Source: Pegea sp. RAD2-039 (taxonomy: Eukaryota; Chordata; Thaliacea; Salpida; Salpidae). From it: DNA of 64,000 nt. The translations under genes were made by a program, and so were the position numbers. This document shows, in pieces, positions 36,091-47,230 of this stretch. The stretch is from NCBI GenBank assembly GCA_034620365.1, contig JAQGEQ010000078.1:306289-370288 (forward strand), given 5' to 3'. Position 1 is the stretch's first letter, and the number at the start of each line of letters is the position of its first letter. Below the pieces are notes generated by a model, which saw nothing but the letters and a program-made list of their open reading frames with translations, did no database searches and was not told the origin of the DNA.

Positions 36091-38983
36091 AGATTGTGAA
36101 GATCTTTTCAAAAAACGGAAGTGCAAAATAACCACTGGACCCACATCATCCTTATTCAACCTCTCTTTGCACAAAATTATTAATACTATGCTTCCAGCTC
36201 AAGATAACAATACACAAAAGCCTACCACCAAATCTTACAAGTGTCAAAAAGACAATTTTTCTTTTATATTAGGTATGTTTTTCAACGCACGGTCAATTGT
36301 CAACAAAATTTTCGAATTGAAAGCTCTTTTGCTTTCTCAAGATTTTACATTTGTTTTCATTACCGAAACTTGGTTGAAACCCTTTTATCCTGACTCCTTT
36401 CTGGATGACAGTGATCTTTTTCGTGCTTTGCGCTGTAACAGACTGTTTGATAGAGGCGGCGGTGTTTGTGTAATCTATAAAACATCACTGGCACCCATGA
36501 TTTCAAGAATTAAGATAAATACCATTTATTGCCCAGGATTTGAGATTATTGCTTTCAATTTTCATTACTCAAAGTCTCAGTTTTCCTGCTTTATATGTAC
36601 CTACCTACCACCGTCTAGCGTTAACGATGAGGTTACTATTAAGGCCTTATTGAAGGTTCTGAAAAGCCTTGTTTGTCCTGAGATTTATATTCTCGGGGAT
36701 TTTAATTTTAGTAGAATTGATTGGAATAAGCCAAATTTAGCATTCAATGGAAAATTGTTTAATTTGAATGGAGACAAAACTAATTTAGCCAATCTGAGTC
36801 ATGTCTTTGTAAACTTCCTTGATGCCAATAATCTATCTCAGATGGTTACTTTTCCAACCCAAGTTAGTGGTAATACTTTGGATCTTCTCATCACATCAAA
36901 ACCTGAGAACGTTATCTACGTTGATCAAAAAGAACCTTTTGCTCTAACATGCGATCACAACATGATTGAATTCAAGCTCCAACAAACTTTTTCTACGAAC
37001 GTTAAAACTCCAAGCATACGGAACTTTTATCGTGGAAATTATAACAGTATAAACAAGTTTTTATCAGGTGTTGACTGGATTTCTGTTTTCAACTCTACCG
37101 AAGACATCAATGATATCTACTCGAGGTTTGCTAACATTGTTAATGAGTCAATTAAAAAGTTCATACCTTTATATAGAGTCAACAAAAAACCACACTTCCC
37201 AAGATATTTAAGGAATTTACAGCATTTGAAAAACCTCTTATACAAACAAACTAAAGCAGATCCTTCCATCAAACTTCTATACAAAGATCTTTGTCTAGTT
37301 TAAAAGAAATCAGTTTATAGCTATTATTTAGGAAAAGAAAGTGCAATCTTATCTTCACCTAGCAAGAAAACGTCTTTTGGCTTCAATAATCACAAGCTTA
37401 AGGCGAGATCTCATCTACCTCCCTTGCTTGATAACGCCAATCAGCTGGTGATGGAACCAAAGAATAAAGCTGAATTGCTAAACAAACAATTTGAAAAGGT
37501 TTTTATAACCGATGATGGCAAAACTCCTACTATTTCCTACTCCAATATCCTTTCAAATATCTCTGAGATGGTAGATCTAGACATAACAGTTGATATAGTA
37601 TCTAAGGCTATTTCTTCTCTAAAATCAACAGTTTCCAACACCCCAGATCAAATCCCAGCTTTGTTTTTAAGAAAATGTACTTCTTCTTTAGCGCTACCCT
37701 TATCGCTACTCTTTAACATGACTCTTAAGCGGGGAAGACTTCCACAAATTTGGAAGAATGCTATTATTACTCCAATTTTTAAGAAGGGTCCCAGAAACAC
37801 TGCACTTAACTACAGACCAGTTTCGCTGACTTCGGTTATCTGCAGAACTCGAGAACATATCATTCACAACCATATAACTAGCCATTTGACGGAGCATCAT
37901 CTAATATCTGATGTGCAGCATGGCTTTGTTAAGCAAAGATCTTCATTGACTCAACATCTCACTTTTTTCAATGAGCTTACAGCTCATTACGAAAGTAATA
38001 CTCCATGTGACATCATATACCTTGATTTTGCTAAAGCGTTTGATTCTGTTCCACACAACAAGCTCATTACTGTAATGAAAAACATAAAAATCAGCAACTC
38101 TATCTTAAAATGGATTGAAGATTTCTTATCAGGTAGAACCCAACGAACCCGTGTAGAAAGATCTTTATCTACTCCTAGTAAAGTCACCAGCGGCGTTCCT
38201 CAGGGTTCCGTTCTGGGTCCACTTCTCTTTTTAATTTTCATTGAAGACCTCATCAGAAGACTAATAACAGTAGATAATGTCACTGTGTTTGTGTATGCAG
38301 ATAACATCAAGCTATTATCTGGTTCTGACTAAAAACTCCAAACTGCACTAAACATTGTAGAAAACTGGTCTGCGAATTGGCAACTTAAAATCCAGCCGGC
38401 AAAGTCTGAAGTTATAACATTCTCCCGTAAGCCAGCTGCCAACTTCAGCATCCAATACTACATCAATGGATCTATTCTTGAACGAGTATCCTCAGTCATA
38501 GACCTCGGCATTACTCTGACATCTGACTTCAAATGGCACAGTTATGTTTCCAGAATCTTTGGAAAATCTATCAAGCTTGTCCACCTCATCATAAAGACTT
38601 TTAATTCTAAAGATCCATGGTTTTTCGTCAACCTTTTCAAACTGTACATACGCCCTATTCTTGAATACAATGTCAGTGCATGGATGCCATATCAAGTTGG
38701 TGATATCAGAAAAATCGAATCTGTTCAGGCAACATTTACAAGATTGGTTTGCAGGAAAATTAATATCAAATACGAGAGTTATAAGCATCGTCTCAGCTTC
38801 TTCATTCTAGATACTTTGGAAATCCGAAGAATTAAATACGACCTTATTCTGATTTTTAAAATTATTCACAACCTAATTGATCTTCAGTTTGATGACTTTT
38901 TCTCCATTAGTCCTTCCCTCAAGTTATATCAACTTAGAAGACATAAATTACATCTTAATAAGCCCACTCCACCAGCTAATTAA
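36080..38983 (+). pseudogene. LINE ORF2 polyprotein (endonuclease-reverse transcriptase), two nonsense codons
   Basis: A single frame of 968 codons from ATG 36080 to TAA 38983, broken by TAA at about 37301-37303 and TAA at 38330-38332. The N-terminal endonuclease shows NARSIVNK, ITETWL, GDFN and CDHN. The polymerase shows YRPVSLTSV, DVQHGFVKQRSS, YLDFAKAFDSV, SGVPQGSVLGPLLFLIF and YADN (38294-38305); other copies read YADD, so a catalytic Asp is replaced here. The C-terminal part carries VQATFTRLVCR. The start codon overlaps the ORF1 stop region by 11 nt (ATGGGCTTTAA), which would suit termination-reinitiation. Normal CR1 ORF2 proteins are of similar length. Confidence 0.85.
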
Positions 38984-38989
38984 TCAATA

Positions 38990-39099
38990 GATACATAATC
39001 AATGGTTATAATAAATCAATAGATACTTCAATAAATTCTTTTAATATTGTATAAATCAAGAAAACACTTAATGTTTAACTTAGTGTTTCATTATTTAAC
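38990..39099. other. Short AT-rich junction after the LINE
   Basis: Contains AATCAATAGATA twice within 40 bases and TAATCAATGG variants, at the abrupt end of the LINE. Confidence 0.4.
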
Positions 39100-39311
39100 T
39101 TAAATTGTATTTTTTATCTTTAAGCAAAAATTTAATAACAGTTGTGCCTCTATTGCCTTTGAAGCTACATTTGGTATCATGAGTTTCTTTCTGAATCTCT
39201 CATTTAGCTGTAGAAACACAAGGCGAAATTTGGAAGCCAACAACATAACTCTGCATATAGGCGGTCTCGGGTTTGAGTAGATCTTTTCTTCTGCAGACAC
39301 GAGTGTAGCTT
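39100..39311 (-). CDS. Possible terminal exon of an unrecognised gene
   Basis: Begins after a TTTTTTTGTTGGCAG acceptor and stays open to TAA at 39100, reading EATLVSAEEKIYSNPRPPIC, then LLASKFRLVFLQLNERFRKK and SKAIEAQLLLNF. Composition is less AT-biased than random frames here. Upstream exons would lie toward 39.4 kb on the minus strand; a short piece before GTATTG near 39350 is possible. No family recognised. Confidence 0.35.
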
Positions 39312-39893
39312 CTGCCAACAAAAAAATTTTGTAAGTCACAATCAATACTTCGCAATCTACCTAAAAAATAACTATCTTCGTTTAAATAAAGATTTTATCC
39401 AAGGAAGAAATAAATGAACAAAATTGTAACTTTACTAAGGTCTTTATTCGATGAAGTCTTAGCAATTTTAAAAAGTTAAAATATATCTTTTTAACTTTAT
39501 TGCTGATTATTTATAGCTATATTAAGATCAAGAAATATTAAAAAAATATGAATTTAGCCTCAGTTAAATACCAATGTGACTCTGATCTTCGGTTTTAAAC
39601 TTACGTTCAAGTAGCAGTGCAAAAAAGATGCTCTTAATTGTAATATATTCTTTTCTTGAAAGTTTGAACTTGACAATATTTTCTCAGTCTTTTGGTGATT
39701 TTTTTTAAACGATAAGCATTTATTTCCCTAAATGGTTTTAATCGTTTTAAACTTTTATAGAAAATTTATAATTCGCACCAACTTTTATATTTATGTTCCT
39801 TACAAACTACTTTTCCTTAGTTTTTTCTATTTCTTCGCTAAACACGGAAATTTTTCGTGAAAAGTTTTTTTCTATTAAATACATTTTTAGAAG
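39312..39893. promoter_or_regulatory. Upstream region of the Myb-like gene
   Basis: AT-rich interval before the ATG at 39894. It would hold the promoter and 5' UTR. No motif recognised. Confidence 0.3.
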
Positions 39894-42800
39894 ATGTCTG
39901 AATTTAAAGAATCTGAAAACAGTGTTCAATACCTAACTGAAAAAAGGGTCTGTTAGTTATTAAAATTTTTCTTTCTATTTGAATGATTTGATGAAATTAA
40001 TTAGTTTAATCAAAAAGTCAACTTTAAACAAAATAAGCGAGCAGAGTATATTTATTTATTTAGATGTTAAATTAATAAATTTTATTGATAGGCATTCAAA
40101 AAAAGAACATTTTTAGTTTTTTAGTATTATTCATTGATTATGTTTAATTTCTTAAATGAATTAGTAAGTAAAATAAACGTATCTGGGGAAATATAATATA
40201 ATGATATGAATTATTAAAAATATTTATACTATTTTCCCTCAGAGCAAAGATAAAAAAATATCATTTTGTATATTCCATAATTATTCATTGATTATTAAAG
40301 ATTTATCGTCTAGCTCATCATAACAATTGTTTGTCATTTAGGTCATTAAAAATATTTCGTGATCAATATTATATATTTATTTTATTAACTTTTTGATACA
40401 TTTATTAATTTAGTGATAATAAGTTTATTATTTTATTATCAGTAATTATCTGTTATTTTAGAAAAACTCAGTTATTAAAAAGTTTACATTTGATGAAATA
40501 TTATTGTAAATGATTACTAACAAGAATTTGTATATTTCAGTTTTCATTGGAATTGGATTGCTTTTTACTGGCTGGAGTTGAGTTATGTGGACCTGGTAAT
40601 TGGAAAGTGATAATTACAACTTTTCCTTTTGCAGATAAAACACCAACAAACTTGAAAGATAGGTCAGATGTTTTTACTTTTAATAATAGTAATTAAATAC
40701 TTGCATTTATGTTTTATATAAGTTTTTATCAAATCAAAACATTTATCATAAGATTAATCTTATAGTTATAATAGTTCTCCTTTAACCATTTCTGCAATTT
40801 TTCTTCTAATTTTTATGACATATTCTATTTTTTAATACTTCTAAAATATCTTAAGAAAAGAAATTTTGATCAACTATCCATTGTTCCTGGAGTGTATTTT
40901 GATTAGATGTGAATCCATTTCTTATAAAAATATTTACAAATAAGGACTTAGCCATTTATTACATGATGCAGTCCATAAATGAATTGTTTTTCTTCCTAAA
41001 AATTAAAAACATTCTTACTTTGCTCATCTGATGAATATTTAAATGTGAAATTTAATGTAGCCTTGTTCTGAATATTTATCTTAAGAGCATCACCTAGCCA
41101 TACATTGTTTTATCTATATTCTAAAATGTTCTTAAATTTAAACTAATGTTCCATTACTATTCGTCATTTTGAACAGATTTCGTAATATGTGCAAAAAAGG
41201 TTTTGTAAAATTTGATAAAAAAACAAATCTGTGGTCAATCTTAAGTGATAGCCTGCTCGAAAAGTTTGAACAGTTCAAATTAGAATCCTCAATTTACAAA
41301 CAAAGTAAATAAGTTTCATTATTCTTCTACTGTAGATGGCAATTTTGTATAATTGTTTTTTATCTATTTAGGAGTTGCTGGTTATAAAAAATTTCTCTCT
41401 AATCGACCAGATGATAAGTTTATCCCAACTTGTGAGTACTTTCGTCTGTTTAAGGTAAATAGTTAATTTAGATAATGAAATAGTTCTTATTGCACATATA
41501 AGGTGATTTGTCTTTGTAAATCTAATGATACTCATTCGGTCAACCATTTTTCTAAAGCTTTAAATGTGTTACCATAATGGTTTGATTGTTGTTTTGAGCA
41601 AGAATGGCTTAATGATTTTACCTTACAGGATAGATTTACTAACGAAATGGATTATCAGTTAGTTGCTGGGTTAAATATTATTGGAATTGGTGCTTGGAAA
41701 GGAATTTTTAAGCTGTTTAAATTTGATGGTCTTAAGGACTCTTGTGCTCTTAGTGGGAGGTATAGCAATTAATCTAACTGAAAATTCTAATCCAGGATCA
41801 TTCTAAAGTCAAATCTTTTCTTGCTCTTTCTAAATATTTTCAAATAATTTATTTTATATAAAATCTTTATTGCAACTTTATCTACTTTTTAGGATTGTCT
41901 TTTTTTCACTGCCTCTTATTGCCTTTGACTCAAATGCCTCTAGAAATGTTTATGTTTTATCATAAAAGTTATAAAATCATTAAATCTAGGTTGATTTTTG
42001 ATTACTGTTTTTGAAAATAGTTCTGTTGCCGTTGCCTGGTATCTAAAAGGTAGTAACAAGTCTTACTAATACCATTTAATTTTTTCAATCACATAGGTAG
42101 TATCTTTGAAGTTATTGAAGACATACTTTCTATTGGATTTTAAATGAAATTAGTTTATAAAGTATAAAGAAATAAAAGTTGTTGTTTTTAAAGTCAGTCG
42201 TTAGATTAGTAAATGATCTATGTAATATCGCTCTAATATTAAAAATATAAAGTTTAAGCCAGGATTTTGTTTTGGGAAGTTTCGTGAAGACGGAATCAGT
42301 TTAGTTTCACAAATAGCAATAGGCAAAAAAGTTTCACTGCTGAGTATAGCCCTTTTAATCAATAGAAAGATTTATTCTAAGACTATAGGATTTTATAATG
42401 CTTTCTAAGCATTCTAGGAAGTCAACATCTTTGAGTTTCTTTATTAAAAGCTTGAAACCAATAAGGCTTTTTTATAGTTTTAGGATTTCATAAAAATATT
42501 TATTCAATATTTTTTTGTAATTCTTCTTAACTAACCTTCTTAAAACTTTGTTTGATTTTTGTTTGATACTTAATTAAATTATATTGCCTTTTTATATTTC
42601 TCCTTTTTGCTATATTTATTATTTTTTTGATGAAAGTTGTTGTATTACTTTATATATATAAATAACTGAATTATTGTAACCATCATCGTTTTCTTTACAG
42701 ATACAGAGTTCTTCAGCAACTGAATGTCTTAAAAGAATGGATTGACCTTTTAGGAGGGTTGCATGTAGAGATACTGGACCCTGAGTTTAAAATTGGTTAT

Positions 42801-43739
42801 AAATTGTTTTTTGAAAACTCATCTATATGTGATAAAGGTTTGTTATAAGGCCTATGCAAATTTTTTATAAAAATATATTTATTTTATTATAAGCTTTGGT
42901 CAAATTTCTAAGTGATGAAGAAGTAACTTTAAGAGGCAGTGTTCAAAGGACTCATTTATCATATGAAGAGTTTAAACAAATGAATATTCCAATAATTCCT
43001 GAAGTATTTTCTCATTTTTTCTTAAGAGTTTTCATAAATTAAAAATATGTTATTAAAATACTTTTATATAAATGAGAATATAATTGAATATATATAATTG
43101 TTTTAATAGGTCTTGAAGCAAAATGTTGAAACACCAAATTTCAGTTTAAAACCTAAGGCAAAAGCTATAAAACTAAAGGTTACTTCATCAACTTCAAATA
43201 GGAAGATTTTGAAGAAAACAATTAAGAAAGAAAAACCAGTTTATTTGGAGATGAAAAACACAATTTTTCAAGCAAATAAAACTAGTTTAATCAAAGATAC
43301 TATTCCTGCCCCTCTAAAAGACATTAAAGTGCGGCAGCCTTCCAACAAAGGTTTTATTTTCAATCATTTTTTGGATATTAAATTTGCTGATGATTAATTG
43401 TTTGAATTTTGTAGAACGTAAACCTTCAGTGGTGCGGCAACTGTTTTACAAGAAACATAATATATCTAGTGGAATTGTATGTTTGATAATTGATTGTAAC
43501 TTTCAGTTGAAAAACAATAACATTCATTTTTAGAAATGGAATCAAAACGATATCCAAAAATTATTAGAAGGTGTAAAAAAATATGGCAACGGTTCTTGGG
43601 GCGAAATTCAAAGGGAGTTCTTTCCCGATCGAACAGCTCAAGCTATTAGTAGACGTTATAGGTGACTGATTTAATTAGAGGCATTTCTATTCACTTTACT
43701 AACAAATTCATTTGTAGACGTGTTATCTACCGTAAGTAG
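39894..43739 (+). CDS. Protein with three Myb/SANT-like repeats, 11 exons, 405 aa (left copy)
   Basis: Exons: 39894-39947, 40541-40662, 41177-41304, 41372-41454, 41629-41759, 42701-42837, 42894-43003, 43110-43350, 43415-43476, 43534-43661, 43718-43739. All are GT-AG with consistent phases, 1218 nt. Repeat 1 (residues 18-62): ELCGPGNWKVI with LKDRFRN. Repeat 2 (130-175): NIIGIGAWKGIF. Repeat 3 (357-401): KYGNGSWGEIQ with DRTAQAISRRY. Between repeats 2 and 3 lies a region ending in a basic stretch (KKTIKKEKP). The G-x-G-x-W turn with R-x-A-x-x-x-S/K-x-R-Y resembles Myb repeats of telomere-binding and SNAPc-type proteins, so a nuclear DNA-binding role is likely; which one cannot be decided. Everything from at least 40598 rightward is repeated, inverted, at the right end of the window. 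Confidence 0.88.
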
Positions 43740-43750
43740 AGAGTTACTTG

Positions 43751-43864
43751 ATGTAAAAGAACTTACCAGATGCAGAAGCCAATCCATTTCGATTAATGCT
43801 TGCTAACATTTTGTTTTAATGCGATTCTCCTAATCATCGTAACCAGTTAAAAGTTCTTTTACAT
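43751..43864. other. Hairpin just 3' of the Myb-like gene (left)
   Basis: ATGTAAAAGAACTT (43751-43764) is perfectly complementary to AAGTTCTTTTACAT (43851-43864), with an 86-nt loop, starting 12 bp after the stop codon. It could be a 3' UTR structure or a tiny foldback element. Present in both arms. Confidence 0.6.
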
Positions 43865-44244
43865 GACGATTTCAGCAACGTTTGAAATTTTATTTACTTT
43901 TTTACTGTTTTTATAAAACGTTTAGAATTAATTTTTTACTTTGATGTTTTGAAATTTGTTTAAATTGTTTTCTACAATAAAGTTTGAAACAAAAAACTAG
44001 TTGATTTTGGTTCGACTGGCAGTATAGTTAAAGTTCTGAGTTTGAATCATCAGTTTTAGTACTATGTAGAATACACAGTTTTTTAATACTTTGTCATCTT
44101 TGTGATTTTAAATCAATCTATGAGACTAAAGGTTTTGAGTAAAATATCTTTGATCTAGAAGAATTATTATTTTCAGTAAATAGTTGCCTAATACAGGAAC
44201 ACTAAAAATTTCAAAGAGAGTAAGAGTAGGTAAAACTTAAATTC
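43865..44244. other. Gene-free interval downstream of the Myb-like gene
   Basis: Probably 3' UTR and flank (AATAAAG near 43976). No other feature. Confidence 0.4.
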
Positions 44245-44790
44245 AAATTATCAAAAATATCGAGTCTGTTCAGGCAACATTTACCAGATTAGTATGCAGG
44301 AAACATAATATTAAATATTATAGTTATAAACATTGTCTCAGTTTCTTCAATTTAGATACTTTGGAAATCCGACGGATTTAATACGACTGAATTCTTATTT
44401 TTAAAATTATCCACAATTTAATTGACCTTCAGTTTAATGATTTCTTTTCCATTAGTCCTTCCTTCAAGTTATATCTACCCAGACGACACACATTACATCT
44501 TAATAATCCATATCACATGGTAGATCAATTAGAGCGAATTTTTTCTCACACCGCACAATTAGTACATAGAATCAGCTGCCATCAGACATTGTCATGTCAG
44601 AGTCACCTACGTTGTTCAAGCACAAGCTGAATCGTTATAACATTGCCAACATTGCCATTTCTAAGCTGTGAATTTTTCTTTTTCTTAATATTATTAGCAT
44701 TCTATGTAACTGTTAATTGTTATATGCTTTGAGGACTACCAAAATTCCATGTGTTACATCTTTTGCTAAATATATTTATAACTTAATTGG
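44245..44790 (+). mobile_element. LINE 3' fragment (left arm)
   Basis: Starts at the ORF2 C-terminal segment (GTCTGTTCAGGCAACATTTA) and runs through the 3' UTR to about 44790. Broken frames. Confidence 0.8.
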
Positions 44791-46195
44791 TATCTCTTGG
44801 ATATTTAATGTTAAAAGTTTGATGAAGCATGAATTTAATCTTGTTGTGATCCCAGGTAAGCTCAAATAGTTATTTTTGATCAACGTAGATATTGGTCTCA
44901 GGTTTTGATGTGACAAGAAGATTCAATGTATTTCCAATAACTTGGGTAGGAAAAGTAACAACCTGCGATAGGCTTTTGGCGTCGAGGGAGCTTACAAAGA
45001 CATGACTTAAAATGGCTAAAAAATTATTGCCTTGTAAGTTAAACAATTTTATTATAAATGCTGAATTCAGATAATTTCAATCCATTTTATTGAAGTTTAA
45101 ATCCCCGAAAATAAATAATTCAGGACAAACGGAACTCATCAAATTGTTTTTTTGACGCTTTTGATGTTTGATGATAGGCTTCTCTGGATTGATATCTAGG
45201 GCTGGAAAGATGATATTCACGATCGACTTTGGAAAGAACGTGAAAAAAGAAGATGTGCAACCAGTTTATATCTATTATTTCCGTCTTGTAAAACAACCTT
45301 GACAGTTCTGAAGGCGGGTGGTGAACCTCGAACTTTGTGTCTGAAAACAGTTGATTGTTCTTTCTGATTTTTGTTATACGACTCCTTTAGAAGACTTTTA
45401 TTTCTAAGCGATCATCTTCACTTTTATCATGTGTTACTCTAATGCACTCGAATTTTTTGCCACGCTTTAGTATATACAGCCTGCTAAGAAACTTGCGTTT
45501 GTCCCAACTTTCTTGAAATGAGGTTTTCAACGGCCTTTGATGAACGAAACTTTTTGCTCCAATTTTTGTCAGTGATTCCTTTGGAAAAGCAAAATAATTA
45601 TGGTTCTGACAGCACATTTGATAAAAAGATTAACTTTCTTATAGTCTTATAGACATTAAAAACATTTTATTTTCGTTCTTTACGGTCCAGAAAATCACTG
45701 ACCACCGAGGCCATGTGACAGGTTTCCTTCTAGAGGCATCATCCATTGATTTGGACAAGCTAGAAATTTTCTCGTGGGTTTAGCAAAACTACTGTTAGTT
45801 AAATATTTAATATAAATTTTCTTGCTGGCTTCACTACAGGCGAGATGAAATCAGAAGATCTATTTAATACATTGTATTGCTGGATCTTCATCAGAGCAAT
45901 TTTTGTTGCAGGATTGCCAATTGCCATTGCAAGCTTGTTTTGATGAAGTCGATTTGTCAGAATTTTTCTGTTTACTGGAACGTAAGTTTTATCACTTTTA
46001 TTTGGATCTACTATAGTGTTTATTTTCCTGAAAGATTTGTAGTTTAACAAATCCAAAAAAGTTTGATTTGATTTTTTATTCAAATAGAATAATTTATCAC
46101 AAGCAATATACAAATCACTTACTAAAAATAATTTTACCACAACTTATAAGAACTATTTAATAGAACATAACCTGTAACTCTGTTCAACAAAGAAT
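44790..46195 (-). mobile_element. LINE 5' fragment: leader, ORF1, endonuclease (left arm)
   Basis: On the minus strand: 5' leader near 46150, decayed PHD-finger region, ORF1 C-terminal block (GAKSFVHQRPLKTSFQES..., 45387-45617), then endonuclease pieces to about 44800, where it abuts the 3' end of the plus-strand fragment. The longer open frame at 45799-46140 is not the ORF1 frame. Confidence 0.8.
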
Positions 46196-47230
46196 ATGGT
46201 AACTAAAGCTATACCTTTTTTAAAATTATTAGTTTCCAATACCACTGATCAGAACCCTAACTTGGTTTTGACAAAAATTCTTGGTCTATACTGTTAACTT
46301 TATCTCTACTTTTTCAAATCATTCTGAGTCGAAGAAAACTTCTACAAACTTGGAAAGAATACTAGCATTACTCCTATCTGTAAAAGGTTCGAAGAAAAAT
46401 TGCACTTACCAACAGACCAGTTTCATTGACATTATTTATCTCTTGAGTGGAGATCATTTCATTCACAAAATATTTATTTTTTTGTTTATTTTTTACAATA
46501 AATGTGATAGAGGGTGCTTCAAGAGAACACCTCTCGCATAAACACATTTTTACAAATAGTATGTAATATTTTAGAAATATAGGAAGCAAAGGATGTAATC
46601 AAGTTGGTGATCTCAAAAAAGTCAAATCTGTTCAGGCAAAATTTATGAGATTGGTATGTAGGAAACGTAATTTTAAACATGATAATTATAAATATCGTCT
46701 TAGCTTCTTAAATTTAAATACTTTGGAAATTTGACAGAATAAATACAATTTACTTCTTATTTTAAAATTGCCCATAATTTAGTTGACCTTCAATTCGATG
46801 TTTTCCTCTTCATTAGTCTTTCAAACAAGTTATATCAACTCAAACGACAAAGCTTACACCTTTATAAGACCATATCACCTAGTACGTTAATCAGAGCAAA
46901 TTTTATCTCATTCCGCACATCTAGTACTTAGAACCAGCTGCCATCAAACATTGTCTTGTCAGAATGATTCGTTTTGTTCAAAAAGAAGTTGAATTGTTAT
47001 AATATTGCCAATATTTCTATTTCTAAACTGTAATTTTTTTCTCTTTTTCAAATTATATACATTCTATGTAATTGTTCACTGTTATATGCTTTGAGGACTA
47101 CTGAAATGCCATGTGTTACATTTTTCTCCTTCTTTATTTCTAACTCAATGCGTATCATTTGAGAGAATGTATGTTAACGAAAAATGATCTCTTCAGGCAC
47201 TTTTCTTTGTGTTTATCGTAATAAATGAAG
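46195..47230 (+). mobile_element. Composite of nested LINE pieces (left arm)
   Basis: Three pieces: a plus-strand reverse transcriptase N-terminal segment (46200-46470, matching the near-complete copy near 37620-37860), a minus-strand terminal piece (46480-46595), and a plus-strand 3' fragment from VKSVQAKF-like text to the terminal block (46600-47225). Confidence 0.75.

Larger units (their letters stand above)
34850..38985 (+). mobile_element. Near-complete CR1/jockey-type LINE
   Basis: Holds a two-ORF layout: ORF1 with a PHD-like finger, and ORF2 with an apurinic-type endonuclease followed by reverse transcriptase. Three nonsense codons are the only breaks in the two frames. The 3' UTR and terminal block found in other copies (for example 53700-54031) are missing; sequence after 38985 is unrelated and contains short AATCAATAGATA repeats. 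The 5' boundary is approximate. It is the best template in the window for recognising the other fragments. Confidence 0.85.

Noticed and set aside
44005..44055. tRNA-like A and B box text (TGGCAGTATAGTTA ... GAGTTTGAATCATC)
   Set aside because: The spacing is too short for a tRNA and no acceptor stem can be formed; perhaps a decayed SINE fragment at most.
45799..46140. 113-codon open frame in the arm (also 58457-58798)
   Set aside because: Lies over the LINE leader and PHD-finger region but in a different frame; the Cys pattern appears only in the other frame, so this is a by-product of decay.
46281..46541. Open frames at 46281-46541 and 46374-46589 (and mirrors)
   Set aside because: They cross junctions between LINE pieces in opposite orientations and cannot be one gene.
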